Below, piece after piece: positions 15,614 through 24,489 of a stretch of 64,000 nucleotides of DNA. Numbering within the stretch: the stretch's first letter is position 1; each line of letters opens with the position of its first letter. The notes below the pieces were generated by a model. The model had not been told where the DNA came from. It was given only the letters and a program-made list of their open reading frames with translations, and ran no database searches. This stretch comes from Streptomyces exfoliatus (GTDB lineage: Bacteria > Actinomycetota > Actinomycetes > Streptomycetales > Streptomycetaceae), in assembly GCF_000725545.1 (NCBI RefSeq), contig NZ_JNZP01000003.1, forward strand, positions 186,001 to 250,000. The letters run 5' to 3'. Position numbers and translations under genes: made by a program.

Positions 15614-16897
15614 CTACGGGCGCCAGAGGCCGTCCGGGGTCAGGCCGAGGAGGTCGATGGCGTTGCCGCGCACGATCCGCTCGACGACGTCCGGGGCCAG
15701 GTGTCCCATCTGGGCCTCGCCGACCTCCCGCGACTTGGGCCAGGTGGAGTCCGAGTGCGGGTAGTCGGTCTCGTACAGGACGTTCCCGGCCCCGATGGCG
15801 TCGAGGTTGCGCAGCCCGAAGGCGTCGTCGAAGAAGCAGCCGAAGACGTGCCCGGCGAACAGCTCCGACGGGGGCCGCAGGACCTTCTCGGCGACCCCGC
15901 CCCAGCCGCGGTTCTCCTCCCACACGACGTCGGCGCGCTCCAGGATGTACGGGATCCAGCCGATCTGCCCCTCCGCGTACATGATCCGCAGGTTCGGGAA
16001 GCGCTCGAACTTGCCGCTCATCAGCCAGTCGACCATCGAGAAGCAGCAGTTGGCGAAGGTGATGGTGGAGCCGACGGCCGGCGGGGCGTCGGCGGAGGTG
16101 GACGGCATCCGGCTGGACGAGCCGATGTGCATGGCGATGACCGTGCCGGTCTCGTCGCAGGCACGGAAGAAGGGGTCCCAGTGGTCCGTGTGGACCGAGG
16201 GGAGCCCGAGGTGCGGCGGGATCTCGGAGAAGGCGACGGCCCGGACCCCGCGCGCGGCGTTCCGCCGGACCTCGGCGGCGGCCAGCTCCGGGTCCCAGAG
16301 CGGGATGAGCGTGAGCGGGATCAGCCGGCCGTGCGCCTCGGGCCCGCACCACTCCTCGACCATCCAGTCGTTGTACGCGCGGACGCAGAGCAGCCCCAGC
16401 TCGCGGTCGCTCGCCTCGGTGAAGGTCTGCCCGCAGAAGCGGGGGAAGGTGGGGAAGCAGAGCGCGGACTGGACGTGGTTGACGTCCATGTCGGCGAGAC
16501 GGTCGGGGACCGAGTGGGATCCCGGGCGCATCTGCTCGAAGGTGATGACTTCGAGCCGTATCTCGTCCCGGTCGTAGCCGACGGCGGTGTCGAGCCGGGT
16601 GAGGGGCCGGTGCAGGTCCTCGTACACCCACCAGTCGCCGACGGGCCCGTCGTCCCCCTCGGCTCCCATGACCGGGGCGAACTTCCCGCCGAGGAAGGTC
16701 ATCTCCTTGAGCGGGGCACGGACGATCCGGGGGCCGGTGCCGTGGTACCGGGCCGGGAGCCGGTCCTGCCAGACGTGCGGGGGTTCCACGGTGTGGTCGT
16801 CGACCGAGATGATCTTCGGGAAGGCCACGGGGGCCTCCTCCGCGCTCTTCGCGCCGCCCGCGCTCTCCATGTTCTCCATGCTCTCCATGGCCTTCAC
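15614..16897 (-). CDS. Amidohydrolase 2 family metal-dependent hydrolase
   Basis: A 427-residue TIM-barrel hydrolase of the amidohydrolase-2/ACMSD-like family. KIISVDDHTVEPPHVWQDRLP has the DDH variant of the first metal motif, AMHIGSSSRMPS the barrel histidine, and NVLYETDYPHSDSTWP the C-terminal Asp-His segment. Such enzymes decarboxylate or hydrolyse ring-cleavage products and related acids. The start is ambiguous: GTG at 16897 is followed within ten codons by three in-frame ATGs (GTGAAGGCC then ATGGAGAGC, ATGGAGAAC, ATGGAGAGC). No Shine-Dalgarno is visible before the GTG, so a leaderless transcript is possible. Operator site 5 ends 12 bp upstream of that GTG. Confidence 0.88.
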   Translation of the reverse strand: MKAMESMENMESAGGAKSAEEAPVAFPKIISVDDHTVEPPHVWQDRLPARYHGTGPRIVRAPLKEMTFLGGKFAPVMGAEGDDGPVGDWWVYEDLHRPLTRLDTAVGYDRDEIRLEVITFEQMRPGSHSVPDRLADMDVNHVQSALCFPTFPRFCGQTFTEASDRELGLLCVRAYNDWMVEEWCGPEAHGRLIPLTLIPLWDPELAAAEVRRNAARGVRAVAFSEIPPHLGLPSVHTDHWDPFFRACDETGTVIAMHIGSSSRMPSTSADAPPAVGSTITFANCCFSMVDWLMSGKFERFPNLRIMYAEGQIGWIPYILERADVVWEENRGWGGVAEKVLRPPSELFAGHVFGCFFDDAFGLRNLDAIGAGNVLYETDYPHSDSTWPKSREVGEAQMGHLAPDVVERIVRGNAIDLLGLTPDGLWRP

Positions 16898-16909
16898 GGT
16901 AGCGTCGAT

Positions 16910-16924
16910 CTGACGGCCCGTCAG
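16910..16924. promoter_or_regulatory. CTGAC-type palindromic operator, site 5
   Basis: CTGACGGCCCGTCAG, a perfect 15-bp palindrome apart from the centre, 12 bp ahead of the amidohydrolase GTG. Its closeness to the start fits a repressor covering the -10 region of a leaderless promoter. Confidence 0.8.
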
Positions 16925-17089
16925 CTAGCGTGCGCCAGAACGCCGAATGGGTGAGGATGCGGACGACGGTGTGAAGGCGACGTGACGGCCCTGCCACAGG
17001 CCGCACTGCGGCCGACCCGATGCTGACGGACTCCCTCCGGACAAGGCAGACTGTCCTGGGCGAAACCAGCGGTACGGGCAGGGGGAGCT

Positions 17090-20000
17090 ATGAACCGTGA
17101 GGACGGAGCGCGAGTTCCGGTACAGCGGGCTCCGAGGACGGGCGTGGGTGCCGGCTCCGGCGTGGGCAAGGGCGCCGCGTCCGGCGCGGGCAGGGGTTCC
17201 GGCTCCGGCTCCGGGCTGAAAGCAGGCACGGACTCCGACGGTGCGGGCACCACCGTGGACACCGGCACCACGACGGACGCCGACACCGGCACCCCCACGA
17301 CCCCCGGCGCCACCACCGCCTCGCTGCGCTTCGCCGTGCTCGGACCCGTACGGGCCTGGCGCGACGGCGAACCCGTGCCCACCGGATCACCCCAGCAGCG
17401 GGCCCTGCTCGCCGCCCTGCTCCTGCGCGGCGGGCGTACCGCCACCGCGCACGAGCTGATCGACGCGCTCTGGGGCGAGGAGTCGCCCTCGCAGGCGCTC
17501 GCCGCGGTCCGCACGTACGCCTCCCGGCTCCGCAAAGCCCTCGACCCGAAGGTCCTGGTCAGCGAATCCGGCGGCTACGCGCTCCGGACGACCCCCGACG
17601 CGCTCGACGTGACCGCCGCGCGGGAGCTGGCCGCGGAGGCGGAGAAGCTGCGGGCGGGCGGCGACCGGACGGCCGCCCGGGCGCGGCTCGCGGAGGCGCT
17701 CGACCTGTGGGACGGCGAGGTCCTGGCGTCCGTACCCGGCCCGTACGCCGAGACGCAGCGGGCCCGCCTGGAGGAATGGCGGCTCACCCTCCTCGAAACC
17801 CGCCTCGACATCGACCTGGAGGTCGGCGCGCACGCGGAGGCCGTCTCCGAGCTGACCGCGCTCACCGCCGCGCACCCGCTGCGCGAGCGGCTCCGCGAGC
17901 TGCTCATGCTCGCGCTGTACCGCAGCGGGCGGCAGGCCGAGGCGCTCGCGGTGTACGCGGACACGCGCCGGCTCCTCGCCGACGAGCTGGGCGTCGACCC
18001 GACGCCCGAACTGTCCCGGCTCCAGCAGCGCATCCTCCAGGGCGACACCGAACTCGCCGCCCCGGTGGAGGAAGCGCTTCCGGCCGCCGCGCCGATCGCC
18101 CGCCCGGCGCAACTTCCCGCCACTGTCCCGGACTTCACCGGCCGGGCCGCGTTCGTACGGGAACTCGGCGCCCGCCTGTCGACGGCCGAGGGCCACGTCA
18201 TGGCCGTATCGGCACTCGCGGGCATCGGAGGCGTCGGAAAGACGACACTCGCCGTGCACGTGGCGCACGAGGCACGGCCGCACTTCCCGGACGGGCAGCT
18301 GTACGTGGACCTCCAGGGCGCGGGCAACCGCGCCGCCGCACCGGAGACGGTCCTCGGCTCGTTCCTGCGCGCCCTCGGCACCCCCGACTCGGCGATCCCG
18401 GACTCGCTCGACGACCGGGCCGCGCTGTACCGCTCGACACTGGACGGCCGCCGGGTCCTGATCCTCCTCGACAACGCGCGGGACGCCGCCCAGATCCGTC
18501 CCCTCCTGCCCGGCACGGCGGGCTGCGCGGCCCTGGTGACGAGCCGCATCCGCATGGTGGACCTGGCGGGCGCGCACCTGGTGGACCTGGACGTGATGTC
18601 CCCGGAGGAGGCGCTGCAGCTCTTCACGAGGATCGTGGGAGCGGAGCGGGTCCAGGCGGAACGGGAATCGGCCCTGGACGTGGTCGCGGCCTGCGGCTTC
18701 CTCCCCCTGGCGATCCGCATCGCGGCGTCCCGCCTGGCGGCCCGCCGCACGTGGACGGTCTCCGTCCTGGCGGCCAAGCTGGCGGACGAGCGCCGGCGCC
18801 TCGACGAGCTCCAGGCGGGTGACCTCGCGGTCAAGGCCACCTTCGAACTCGGCTACGGCCAGCTGGAACCGGCCCAGGCCCGCGCCTTCCGCCTCCTGGG
18901 CCTGGCGGACGGTCCGGACATCTCCCTCGCGGCGGCGTCGGCGGTCCTCGACCTCCCCCTCTGGGACACGGAGGACCTCCTGGAGGCCCTGGTCGACACC
19001 TCCCTCCTGGAGTCGGCGGCGCCCGGCCGCTACCGGTACCACGACCTGGTCAGGCTCTACGCGCGTGCGTGCGCGGACCGTGACGAACAGCCGCCGTCGG
19101 AGAAGGAGTCGGCGATGTCCCGCCTCCTGGACTTCTACCTGTCGACGGCGGCGCGGGTGTACGCGATCGAACGCCCCGGCGACCGCCTGGTCGACCACCT
19201 GGAACCGACGCGCTACGAGGGCCTGACCTTCACGGACCGCCACGAGGCCCAGGACTGGCTGTACGCCGAGGCCAACTGCCTCCTGGCCACGGTCCGCCAG
19301 TCCGCCGCGTCCCCCACCACCCTCCGTAGAGCGGTGGACCTCCTGTGGGCGTCCCTGGACCTGGCGGAGTCGGGCGCGAACTCGAAGGAGTACGAGGCGG
19401 TGGCGACGGTGCTGCGGGGGGCGGCGGGCGCGGCCGGCGACGTTCGGGCGGAGGGCCGGGCGGCCAACACGCTGGCGTACGTCCACCACTACCAGGGCCG
19501 CTTCGACCAGGCCGACCGGGAGGCCGATGAGGTCGTCCGCATGGCTCGCTCGGTCGAGGACCCGCTGCCGATCTGCTGGGCGTCCAACGCGCGGGGCGCC
19601 ATCGCCCTCTACCAGGCACGTTACGACGACGGGGACAAGCACCTCACCCTGGCCATCGCCGAGTTCCGTGTGGCCGGGGACCGGGCCGGCGAGGCCGCCG
19701 CACTCTGCAACCTCTCCCGCATCCACCTCGCGACGGGCCGGCAGGAGGACGCCGTCCGCATGGCCCAGCAGGGCACCGCCATGTACGACGAGATGGGGCA
19801 CGCCCTCAAGGGCGCCAACGGGCGGTACGCATTGGGCCTGGCCCTCACCGAGAGCGGCCAGCTCGCGGCCGCCGGCGAGCGGCTCCGCGAGGCGCTCGAA
19901 GTCTTCGTGGACAGCCGCCAGAGGCTGTGGGAGGGCATGACCCTCTTCCGCATCGCGGAGGTCGACATCGCGGCCGGCCGGTACGGGGCCGCGGCCGCGG

Positions 20001-20212
20001 GCGCGGAGAAGGCGCTGACCGTGCTGCGGGGCATCGGAGGCGACTGGCGCCGCGGCAACGTCCTCACGGTTCTCGGCCGTGCCCTTCACGGCATTGGCCA
20101 GTCGGGCCGCGCTCAGGTCTGCTGGCGGGAGGCGCTCGACATCTACGAGGAGTTGTCGGCGCCCGAGGCGTCGGAGGTCAGGGCCCTGCTGGCCCCCCTG
20201 GCCGCAGCCTGA
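17090..20212 (+). CDS. afsR: AfsR-type SARP global transcriptional regulator
   Basis: A 1040-residue regulator of secondary metabolism. After a Gly/Ser/Thr-rich extension (1-77), the SARP winged helix begins LRFAVLGPVRAWRDGEP with LIDALWGEESPSQALAAVR, then the bacterial transcriptional activation domain ending ELGVDPTPELSRLQQRIL (to about 320). An NB-ARC ATPase follows with the P-loop GIGGVGKTTLAVH near residue 378 and LILLDNARDAAQIRPLLPG. The C-terminal quarter is TPR-like (for example HYQGRFDQADREADEVV). In S. coelicolor AfsR is phosphorylated by AfsK and activates afsS; both partners are in this window (afsS next door, afsK at 28.3 kb). GGGGGAGCT precedes the ATG. S. coelicolor AfsR is about 990 residues, so the extension is slightly longer here. 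Confidence 0.96.
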   Translation: MNREDGARVPVQRAPRTGVGAGSGVGKGAASGAGRGSGSGSGLKAGTDSDGAGTTVDTGTTTDADTGTPTTPGATTASLRFAVLGPVRAWRDGEPVPTGSPQQRALLAALLLRGGRTATAHELIDALWGEESPSQALAAVRTYASRLRKALDPKVLVSESGGYALRTTPDALDVTAARELAAEAEKLRAGGDRTAARARLAEALDLWDGEVLASVPGPYAETQRARLEEWRLTLLETRLDIDLEVGAHAEAVSELTALTAAHPLRERLRELLMLALYRSGRQAEALAVYADTRRLLADELGVDPTPELSRLQQRILQGDTELAAPVEEALPAAAPIARPAQLPATVPDFTGRAAFVRELGARLSTAEGHVMAVSALAGIGGVGKTTLAVHVAHEARPHFPDGQLYVDLQGAGNRAAAPETVLGSFLRALGTPDSAIPDSLDDRAALYRSTLDGRRVLILLDNARDAAQIRPLLPGTAGCAALVTSRIRMVDLAGAHLVDLDVMSPEEALQLFTRIVGAERVQAERESALDVVAACGFLPLAIRIAASRLAARRTWTVSVLAAKLADERRRLDELQAGDLAVKATFELGYGQLEPAQARAFRLLGLADGPDISLAAASAVLDLPLWDTEDLLEALVDTSLLESAAPGRYRYHDLVRLYARACADRDEQPPSEKESAMSRLLDFYLSTAARVYAIERPGDRLVDHLEPTRYEGLTFTDRHEAQDWLYAEANCLLATVRQSAASPTTLRRAVDLLWASLDLAESGANSKEYEAVATVLRGAAGAAGDVRAEGRAANTLAYVHHYQGRFDQADREADEVVRMARSVEDPLPICWASNARGAIALYQARYDDGDKHLTLAIAEFRVAGDRAGEAAALCNLSRIHLATGRQEDAVRMAQQGTAMYDEMGHALKGANGRYALGLALTESGQLAAAGERLREALEVFVDSRQRLWEGMTLFRIAEVDIAAGRYGAAAAGAEKALTVLRGIGGDWRRGNVLTVLGRALHGIGQSGRAQVCWREALDIYEELSAPEASEVRALLAPLAAA

Positions 20213-20232
20213 CAGCACCCCTCCGTCCGGCC

Positions 20233-20254
20233 GTTCATCATTCGTTTATCGCGC
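20233..20254 (+). promoter_or_regulatory. PHO-box-like direct repeat / AfsR site in the afsS promoter
   Basis: Two adjoining 11-base units, GTTCATCATTC (20233-20243) and GTTTATCGCGC (20244-20254), begin 20 bp after the afsR stop and 180 bp ahead of afsS. They match the GTTCAYC-type direct repeat bound by PhoP in Streptomyces, and in S. coelicolor PhoP and AfsR are known to overlap at the -35 region of afsS. The assignment rests on that homology. Confidence 0.75.
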
Positions 20255-20434
20255 CCCGGCAGAGTTGTCCTCAACGATCCGTCGCGTCGGGGGGCAGACG
20301 GGTCGCCCGTGAGGTCGTCACCGCAACGCACTAGGGTGAGCGGCCCTGAGGAGCCCGTCCGACCGTCCACGGGGGAACAGCCGGACGGGCTCCACCCAGC
20401 ACCACGCGAAGCCATCCACCAGGAGGGGATCACC

Positions 20435-20641
20435 ATGGGCGACATCGACGCGAACGACCCGATCGTCAAGCCGAACAACCTGCACGCAACGGGCACCGAG
20501 AGCGAGCAGATCGGCACGAAGAACCTGCACGCCACGTCCGAGCCGGCCGATGCGATCGCGGACAAGATCCTCACGCAGAACCCGGCCGGCACCACGGCTT
20601 CGACGGACAACCTGCACGCGACGTCCGAGCCGGCCAAGTAG
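20435..20641 (+). CDS. afsS: AfsS, small antibiotic-regulation protein with NLHAT repeats
   Basis: A 68-residue acidic protein containing three copies of a short motif: KPNNLHATG near residues 12-20, TKNLHATSEPAD near 28-39 and STDNLHATSEPAK at the C-terminus. S. coelicolor AfsS is a 63-residue protein with three repeats of a TxxAxTxDNxHA-type motif, and lies immediately after afsR; position, size and repeat pattern all agree. AfsS raises actinorhodin and undecylprodigiosin production and links to nutrient stress; its molecular action is not settled. AGGAGGGG lies 7 bases before the ATG. Expression should depend on AfsR and PhoP through the repeat at 20233. Confidence 0.93.
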   Translation: MGDIDANDPIVKPNNLHATGTESEQIGTKNLHATSEPADAIADKILTQNPAGTTASTDNLHATSEPAK

Positions 20642-20810
20642 ACCACTCCCGACGGGGAGCGGCCGCGGCGGCGACTTCGGGGGAGCCGCCGGGGCCCACC
20701 AGGGAGGTCCGGTCGACGGGGGAGCACACGGGCTCGGGGGACGCCCGGCGGAACCAGGGGGGATCCGTCCGGGCAGGGCCCGTGCGCAACGCGATCGGAC
20801 CACCGAACAG

Positions 20811-20838
20811 GAGGGGCCGGGCATCTGCCCGGCCCCTC
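20811..20838. terminator. Bidirectional terminator after afsS
   Basis: A perfect 13-bp stem, GAGGGGCCGGGCA with TGCCCGGCCCCTC, with only TC between the arms (practical loop ATCT). It lies between the afsS stop (20641) and the convergent gene ending at 20865. The 170 bp between afsS and this hairpin contain no gene that I can support. Confidence 0.88.
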
Positions 20839-20864
20839 TCTCGTGCGCGTCCCGCGCCCGGCGG

Positions 20865-21419
20865 TCACGCGCCCTCGGCGCAGGCCGGGTCCGCCGGGCC
20901 CACCAGGCCGCGGGCCACGTGGTTCGTCCAGCGGACGAGGGCGGAGTCGGGTTCCTCCTTGGCGTAGCGGGTGTAGCCGTCGCCGTACGCGGGGTCCGGG
21001 GTGTAGCCGACGACGTACGTGTGGCCGGGGCGGAGGACCGGGTACAGCGGGTCGTGGCTCGTGTAGCGGCCCTGGGCGTCGCGGCCGACGCCCTGGCCGA
21101 GGATCACGTCGGCGGGGCCCTCGCCCTTCAGCGGCCGCAGGACACGGAGGCGGACCCGCTGGATGCCGCCGGTGCCGCCGTCGGTGTCGGGTTCGTAGCC
21201 GACGGTCTCCTCGACGGTGGCGTAGGCGAGGCGACTCATGGCGGCCGGGACGTACTCGTCGCGGGAGAGGTCCGGGAGGCAGAGGGCGTGCACGGGCGCC
21301 GAGCGGGTGGTGAGGGCCTCCGTCGCGGCCCAGCCGACGGCTCCGAGGACGAGCGTTCCGGCGACGGCGAGACCGGCGATCCGCATCGGCTTCATGACCT
21401 TCATGGGCTTCCTGGTCAT
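20865..21419 (-). CDS. Secreted or membrane-anchored protein, unknown function
   Basis: A 184-residue protein beginning MTRKPMKVMKPMRIAGLAVA with a hydrophobic segment (about residues 12-30) serving as signal or anchor. The exported part has CLPDLSRDEYVPAAM, RVLRPLKGEGPADVILGQG and a C-terminal WTNHVARGLVGPADPAC, with two cysteines that could pair. The middle (rate or flux-like RVRLRVLRPLKG...HTYVVGYTPD) resembles small beta-sandwich domains found next to secreted metalloproteases. The ATG overlaps the stop of the metalloprotease gene by 4 bp, so it is coupled to it and may be an inhibitor, chaperone or partner. Function not recognised. Confidence 0.72.
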   Translation of the reverse strand: MTRKPMKVMKPMRIAGLAVAGTLVLGAVGWAATEALTTRSAPVHALCLPDLSRDEYVPAAMSRLAYATVEETVGYEPDTDGGTGGIQRVRLRVLRPLKGEGPADVILGQGVGRDAQGRYTSHDPLYPVLRPGHTYVVGYTPDPAYGDGYTRYAKEEPDSALVRWTNHVARGLVGPADPACAEGA

Positions 21420-21955
21420 TTCCACAGCTTCCGGTAGTTCGCCTCGTCGCGGTGCGTCGGCTCGGTCGGCGGGTTGTCGACGACCTTCGTCCACATGACG
21501 GAGGCCCAGGTGTCCGGCTTGTGGCACAGCCCGAGGGCGTGCCCGAGCTCGTGCACGGCGACGTGCCGCCGGGAGGCGCGGTCCTTGTAACGGCCGTCGA
21601 GATAGTAGGAGTTCAGGTAGATGTAGTCGACGCCCGGTTTGCCCTGCCAGTAGCCCGCGTGGCCGTCGGCCTTGGAGTAGTCCCGCCACTCCAGGTCGTT
21701 GACGCTGCCCGCGCCGTCCGGGGCGATCTTCACCAGGCCGAGGGACCAGACCTTGTGGGCCCACTTCAGGGGGTCGTTGTACTTGCTGTCGTCCTCCCAG
21801 CGCAGCTCCTTGCCGTCCACGCTGGAGTCGCCACGGGCCTCGGACTCGCCGCGTACGCAGGGCGCGGGATCGACGGCGGCGGCCGCGCCGTGCGGGCTGA
21901 GCAGGAGGGCGGCGGCCAGGGCGGCGGCGGCCGTGACGGGGCCCGTTGCCCTCAT
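21416..21955 (-). CDS. Secreted matrixin-family zinc metalloprotease
   Basis: A 179-residue secreted protein. The signal peptide is MRATGPVTAAAALAAALLLS with cleavage after about residue 27. The zinc site HELGHALGLCH (His135, Glu136, His139, His145) is the HExxHxxGxxH motif of metzincins, and SVMW supplies the Met-turn; together these place it in the matrixin (M10A-like) group. The preceding text VDYIYLNSYYLDGRYKDRA suggests the substrate-edge strand. It should cleave proteins outside the cell. GAGGAGC lies ahead of the ATG at 21955. It is followed with 4-bp overlap by the small exported gene at 20865. Confidence 0.87.
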   Translation of the reverse strand: MRATGPVTAAAALAAALLLSPHGAAAAVDPAPCVRGESEARGDSSVDGKELRWEDDSKYNDPLKWAHKVWSLGLVKIAPDGAGSVNDLEWRDYSKADGHAGYWQGKPGVDYIYLNSYYLDGRYKDRASRRHVAVHELGHALGLCHKPDTWASVMWTKVVDNPPTEPTHRDEANYRKLWK

Positions 21956-22084
21956 GGGGTGCTCCTCGCGCGATCCGGGGGCCGGGTTCCGGAGCGTATC
22001 CCCGGGCCCGGGGCGAGGCGGCGGGGATACGCCCGACGTCACCCGACCGGGCGAGCGCCCGGCCGTCGTCCTCGTACGTCCGGG

Positions 22085-22756
22085 TCAGCGGGCGTAGGAG
22101 CCCAGGCCCACCAGGCAGTACACGTACTCGTTGATCGTCGTGCCGTTCATCGTGTAGCGGTGGGAGAAGGCGTATTCGGTCTTCGGGTTGGCGTTGCACC
22201 GGTTCATGTCCGAGGTGAAGGGGAACGTCTGGATCACCTTGTAGTGGGCGTCGGACGCCGAGCAGGGGACCTCGTCGACGCCGCTGACGCTCTGCGGGGT
22301 CTCCGAGTTCGGGAGGTCGCCGTTGAGGCAGGTGCCCTTCTCGTACGGGTCGGGCTCCTCCTCCGTGGGGGTGGCCGTGGCCGTCGCCGTGGGGGCCGGG
22401 TCGAGGTCGAAGCTCGGCGGGGGCTCGTACGAGAAGGTCGGGATCGGGCCCGGGCCCCTGGAGCCGGCCGAGTCGTCGCCGTCGTCCGCCAGGAGGGACA
22501 CGCCGCCGATGATCGCGCCGATCACGAAGAGGGGGATCAGGCAGCCGAGGATGCCCGACTTCTTGCCCTGCTGCGCTCCGGCAACCGTGATCCGCAGGTG
22601 GACCGTTCCGTCGCCGAGCCGGGCCGCGACGAGTTCGCCGTGGCGGCAGGGGCGGACGGTGAGGTGGGCGGGGCCGGTCGGCAGCTGGACGGTGATGATC
22701 ACGCCCTGAGCTGCCTGCTGCGGGGTGAGGGTGAGGGGGATCTCTTGCGTCGACAC
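22085..22756 (-). CDS. Single-pass membrane protein with exported C-terminal domain (LppU-like)
   Basis: A 223-residue protein. The N-terminal 70 residues (STQEIPLTLTPQQAAQGVII, LPTGPAHLTVRPCRHGELVAARLGDGTVHLRI) look like a small cytoplasmic beta domain. One membrane helix follows (GILGCLIPLFVIGAIIGGVS), then a Pro/Thr/Glu linker and a secreted domain with four cysteines (TCLNGDLPN, VPCSASDAHYK, NRCNANP, EYVYCLVGLG). That domain resembles LppU/SCO3897-type proteins of unknown role. I choose GTG at 22756 because AGGAGCAGCCG precedes it. It lies upstream of the metalloprotease pair on the same strand, about 130 bp away. Confidence 0.72.
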   Translation of the reverse strand: MSTQEIPLTLTPQQAAQGVIITVQLPTGPAHLTVRPCRHGELVAARLGDGTVHLRITVAGAQQGKKSGILGCLIPLFVIGAIIGGVSLLADDGDDSAGSRGPGPIPTFSYEPPPSFDLDPAPTATATATPTEEEPDPYEKGTCLNGDLPNSETPQSVSGVDEVPCSASDAHYKVIQTFPFTSDMNRCNANPKTEYAFSHRYTMNGTTINEYVYCLVGLGSYAR

Positions 22757-22862
22757 CGGCTGCTCCTGGAGAGGGGGGAGGTGAAGGACTGCCCATATGA
22801 CGTGTACACGCGGGGAGTTGGTTGCGACGCGACCGGCCTTCGGTGGCGTCACACCGCGCCGC

Positions 22863-24419
22863 TCAACCCCGCTCCCGCAGCTGCCCCTTCACTACCTTCC
22901 CGCTCGCGTTCCTCGGCAGCTCCTCCACGAACTCGACCTGCCTCGGCACCTTGTAGTTCGCCATCTCCCGCCGCGACCAGGCGATCAGGTCGTCCGCCGT
23001 CACCCGCGCCCCCGCCCTCCGTACCGCGAACGCCTTGCCGACCTCGCCGAGGCGCGGGTCGGGGACGCCGATGACGGCGACGTCCGCGATGTCCGGGTGG
23101 AGGCCGATGAGCTGCTCGATCTCGGCCGGGTAGGCGTTGAAGCCGCCCACGATGAACATGTCCTTGAGGCGGTCGGTGATCCGCAGGTTGCCCGCCTCGT
23201 CCAGGACGCCGACGTCGCCGGTGCGGAGCCAGCCGTCCCCGTCGATCGCCTCCGCCGTCGCCCGCTCGTCCTCGAAGTAGCCGCTCATCACGTGCGGGCC
23301 CCGCACCAGGACCTCGCCGGTCGGGGAGAGCCGGACCTCCGTGCCGGGGATCGGGCGGCCCGACGTCGTGGCGACGGTCTCGGCCGGGTCGTCGCGCCGG
23401 CACATGGTGACGATGCCGCTCGCCTCGGAGAGGCCGTACGCGGTGAGGACCGTGCCGACGCCGAGTTCGGTGCGCAGGCGCTCGACGAGCCGGAGGGGGA
23501 CCACGGCCGCGCCGGTCACGACGAGGCGGAGGGAGGTGAGGTCGTGGGCCGGGCGGGCGGGGTGGTCGAGGAGGGACTGGTGGAGGGTGGGCGGGCCGGG
23601 GAGGACGGTGACGCGTTCGGCGGCGATGTTCGCGAGGACCGTGTCGACGGTGAAGACGGACTGGGGGACGATCACCGCCCCCCGCATCAGGCAGGCCAGG
23701 ATGCCGGCCTTGTAGCCGAAGGTGTGGAAGAAGGGGTTGACCACGAGGTAGCGGTCGCCCTCGCGGAGACCGGCGAGCTCGGACCAGATCGCGTAGCAGC
23801 GCAGGCTCTGGGCGTGGCTGATGACGGCGCCCTTGGGACGGCCGGTGGTGCCGGAGGTGTAGATGATGTCCGACGGGGCGGCGGGGTCGATCCCGTCGGC
23901 GCGGGCGCGGACGCGGGCGGCCGGGACGGCGTCGCCCTCGGCGAGGAACGCCTTCCAGGTGCTCCAGGCCGGGTCGTCGGGGGCCGTGTCGCCGAGGACC
24001 ACGACCCTCTCCAGGTGCGGGAGTTCGACTCCGGTGCGGCGCAGGGAGGCCACGTACGAGGTGCCGAGGAAGGTGCCGGTGACGAAGAGGAGCCTGGCCC
24101 GGGAGCGCTGGAGGACGTCGGCGGCCTCGGTGCCCTTGAAGCGGGTGTTCAGGGGGACGAGGACGGCGCCCGCGGTGACGGCGCCGAGGGCGGAGACGAT
24201 CCAGTCGAGGGTGTTGGGGGCCCAGATCGCCACCCGGTCGCCGGCCCGGATCCCGGTGGCGAGGCAGGCGGCGGCGGCCCGTTCGACGCGCTCGCCGAGT
24301 TCGGCGTAGCTGACGCGGGTACGGCCGTCGGCGACGGCCTCCCGTGCGCCGTACCGCTCGGCCGCCGCCCGTACGAGACCGGGGATCGTGCCCCATTCCA
24401 GGTCGCCGCGCATGTCCAT
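22863..24419 (-). CDS. FadD3-like acyl-CoA synthetase
   Basis: A 518-residue ANL superfamily ligase that activates a carboxylic acid to its CoA thioester through an acyl-AMP. The P-loop is IIYTSGTTGRPKGAVISH, the A5 motif AYGLSEASGIVTM, A7 GDGWLRTGDVGVLDEAGNL, A8 RITDRLKDMFIVGGFNAYPAEIE (in parts) and the catalytic Lys in RNASGKVVKGQL. Length and layout resemble FadD3, which activates the steroid C/D-ring propanoate HIP in mycobacteria; that substrate is a guess here. GGAGGTCGGGT precedes the ATG. Operator site 6 lies 44 bp upstream, and the divergent lipid-transfer gene carries its own site. Confidence 0.92.
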   Translation of the reverse strand: MDMRGDLEWGTIPGLVRAAAERYGAREAVADGRTRVSYAELGERVERAAAACLATGIRAGDRVAIWAPNTLDWIVSALGAVTAGAVLVPLNTRFKGTEAADVLQRSRARLLFVTGTFLGTSYVASLRRTGVELPHLERVVVLGDTAPDDPAWSTWKAFLAEGDAVPAARVRARADGIDPAAPSDIIYTSGTTGRPKGAVISHAQSLRCYAIWSELAGLREGDRYLVVNPFFHTFGYKAGILACLMRGAVIVPQSVFTVDTVLANIAAERVTVLPGPPTLHQSLLDHPARPAHDLTSLRLVVTGAAVVPLRLVERLRTELGVGTVLTAYGLSEASGIVTMCRRDDPAETVATTSGRPIPGTEVRLSPTGEVLVRGPHVMSGYFEDERATAEAIDGDGWLRTGDVGVLDEAGNLRITDRLKDMFIVGGFNAYPAEIEQLIGLHPDIADVAVIGVPDPRLGEVGKAFAVRRAGARVTADDLIAWSRREMANYKVPRQVEFVEELPRNASGKVVKGQLRERG

Positions 24420-24462
24420 ACCCGACCTCCACCCCTCACATGAGCTGAGCCGAACAGCTGAG

Positions 24463-24477
24463 CTGACTATCCGTCAG
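24463..24477. promoter_or_regulatory. CTGAC-type palindromic operator, site 6
   Basis: CTGACTATCCGTCAG, 43 bp upstream of the FadD3-like gene in the 119-bp divergent promoter region. Confidence 0.75.
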
Positions 24478-24489
24478 ATTAGTTGTAGC

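Noticed and set aside
17090..20212. SARP as a pathway-specific activator of a nearby antibiotic cluster
   Set aside because: No polyketide, peptide or other biosynthetic core gene is in the window, and the SARP with NB-ARC and TPR plus adjacent afsS is the global regulator AfsR.
20642..20864. Additional small gene after afsS
   Set aside because: Frames there are Gly/Arg-rich with no ribosome binding site and end inside the terminator.
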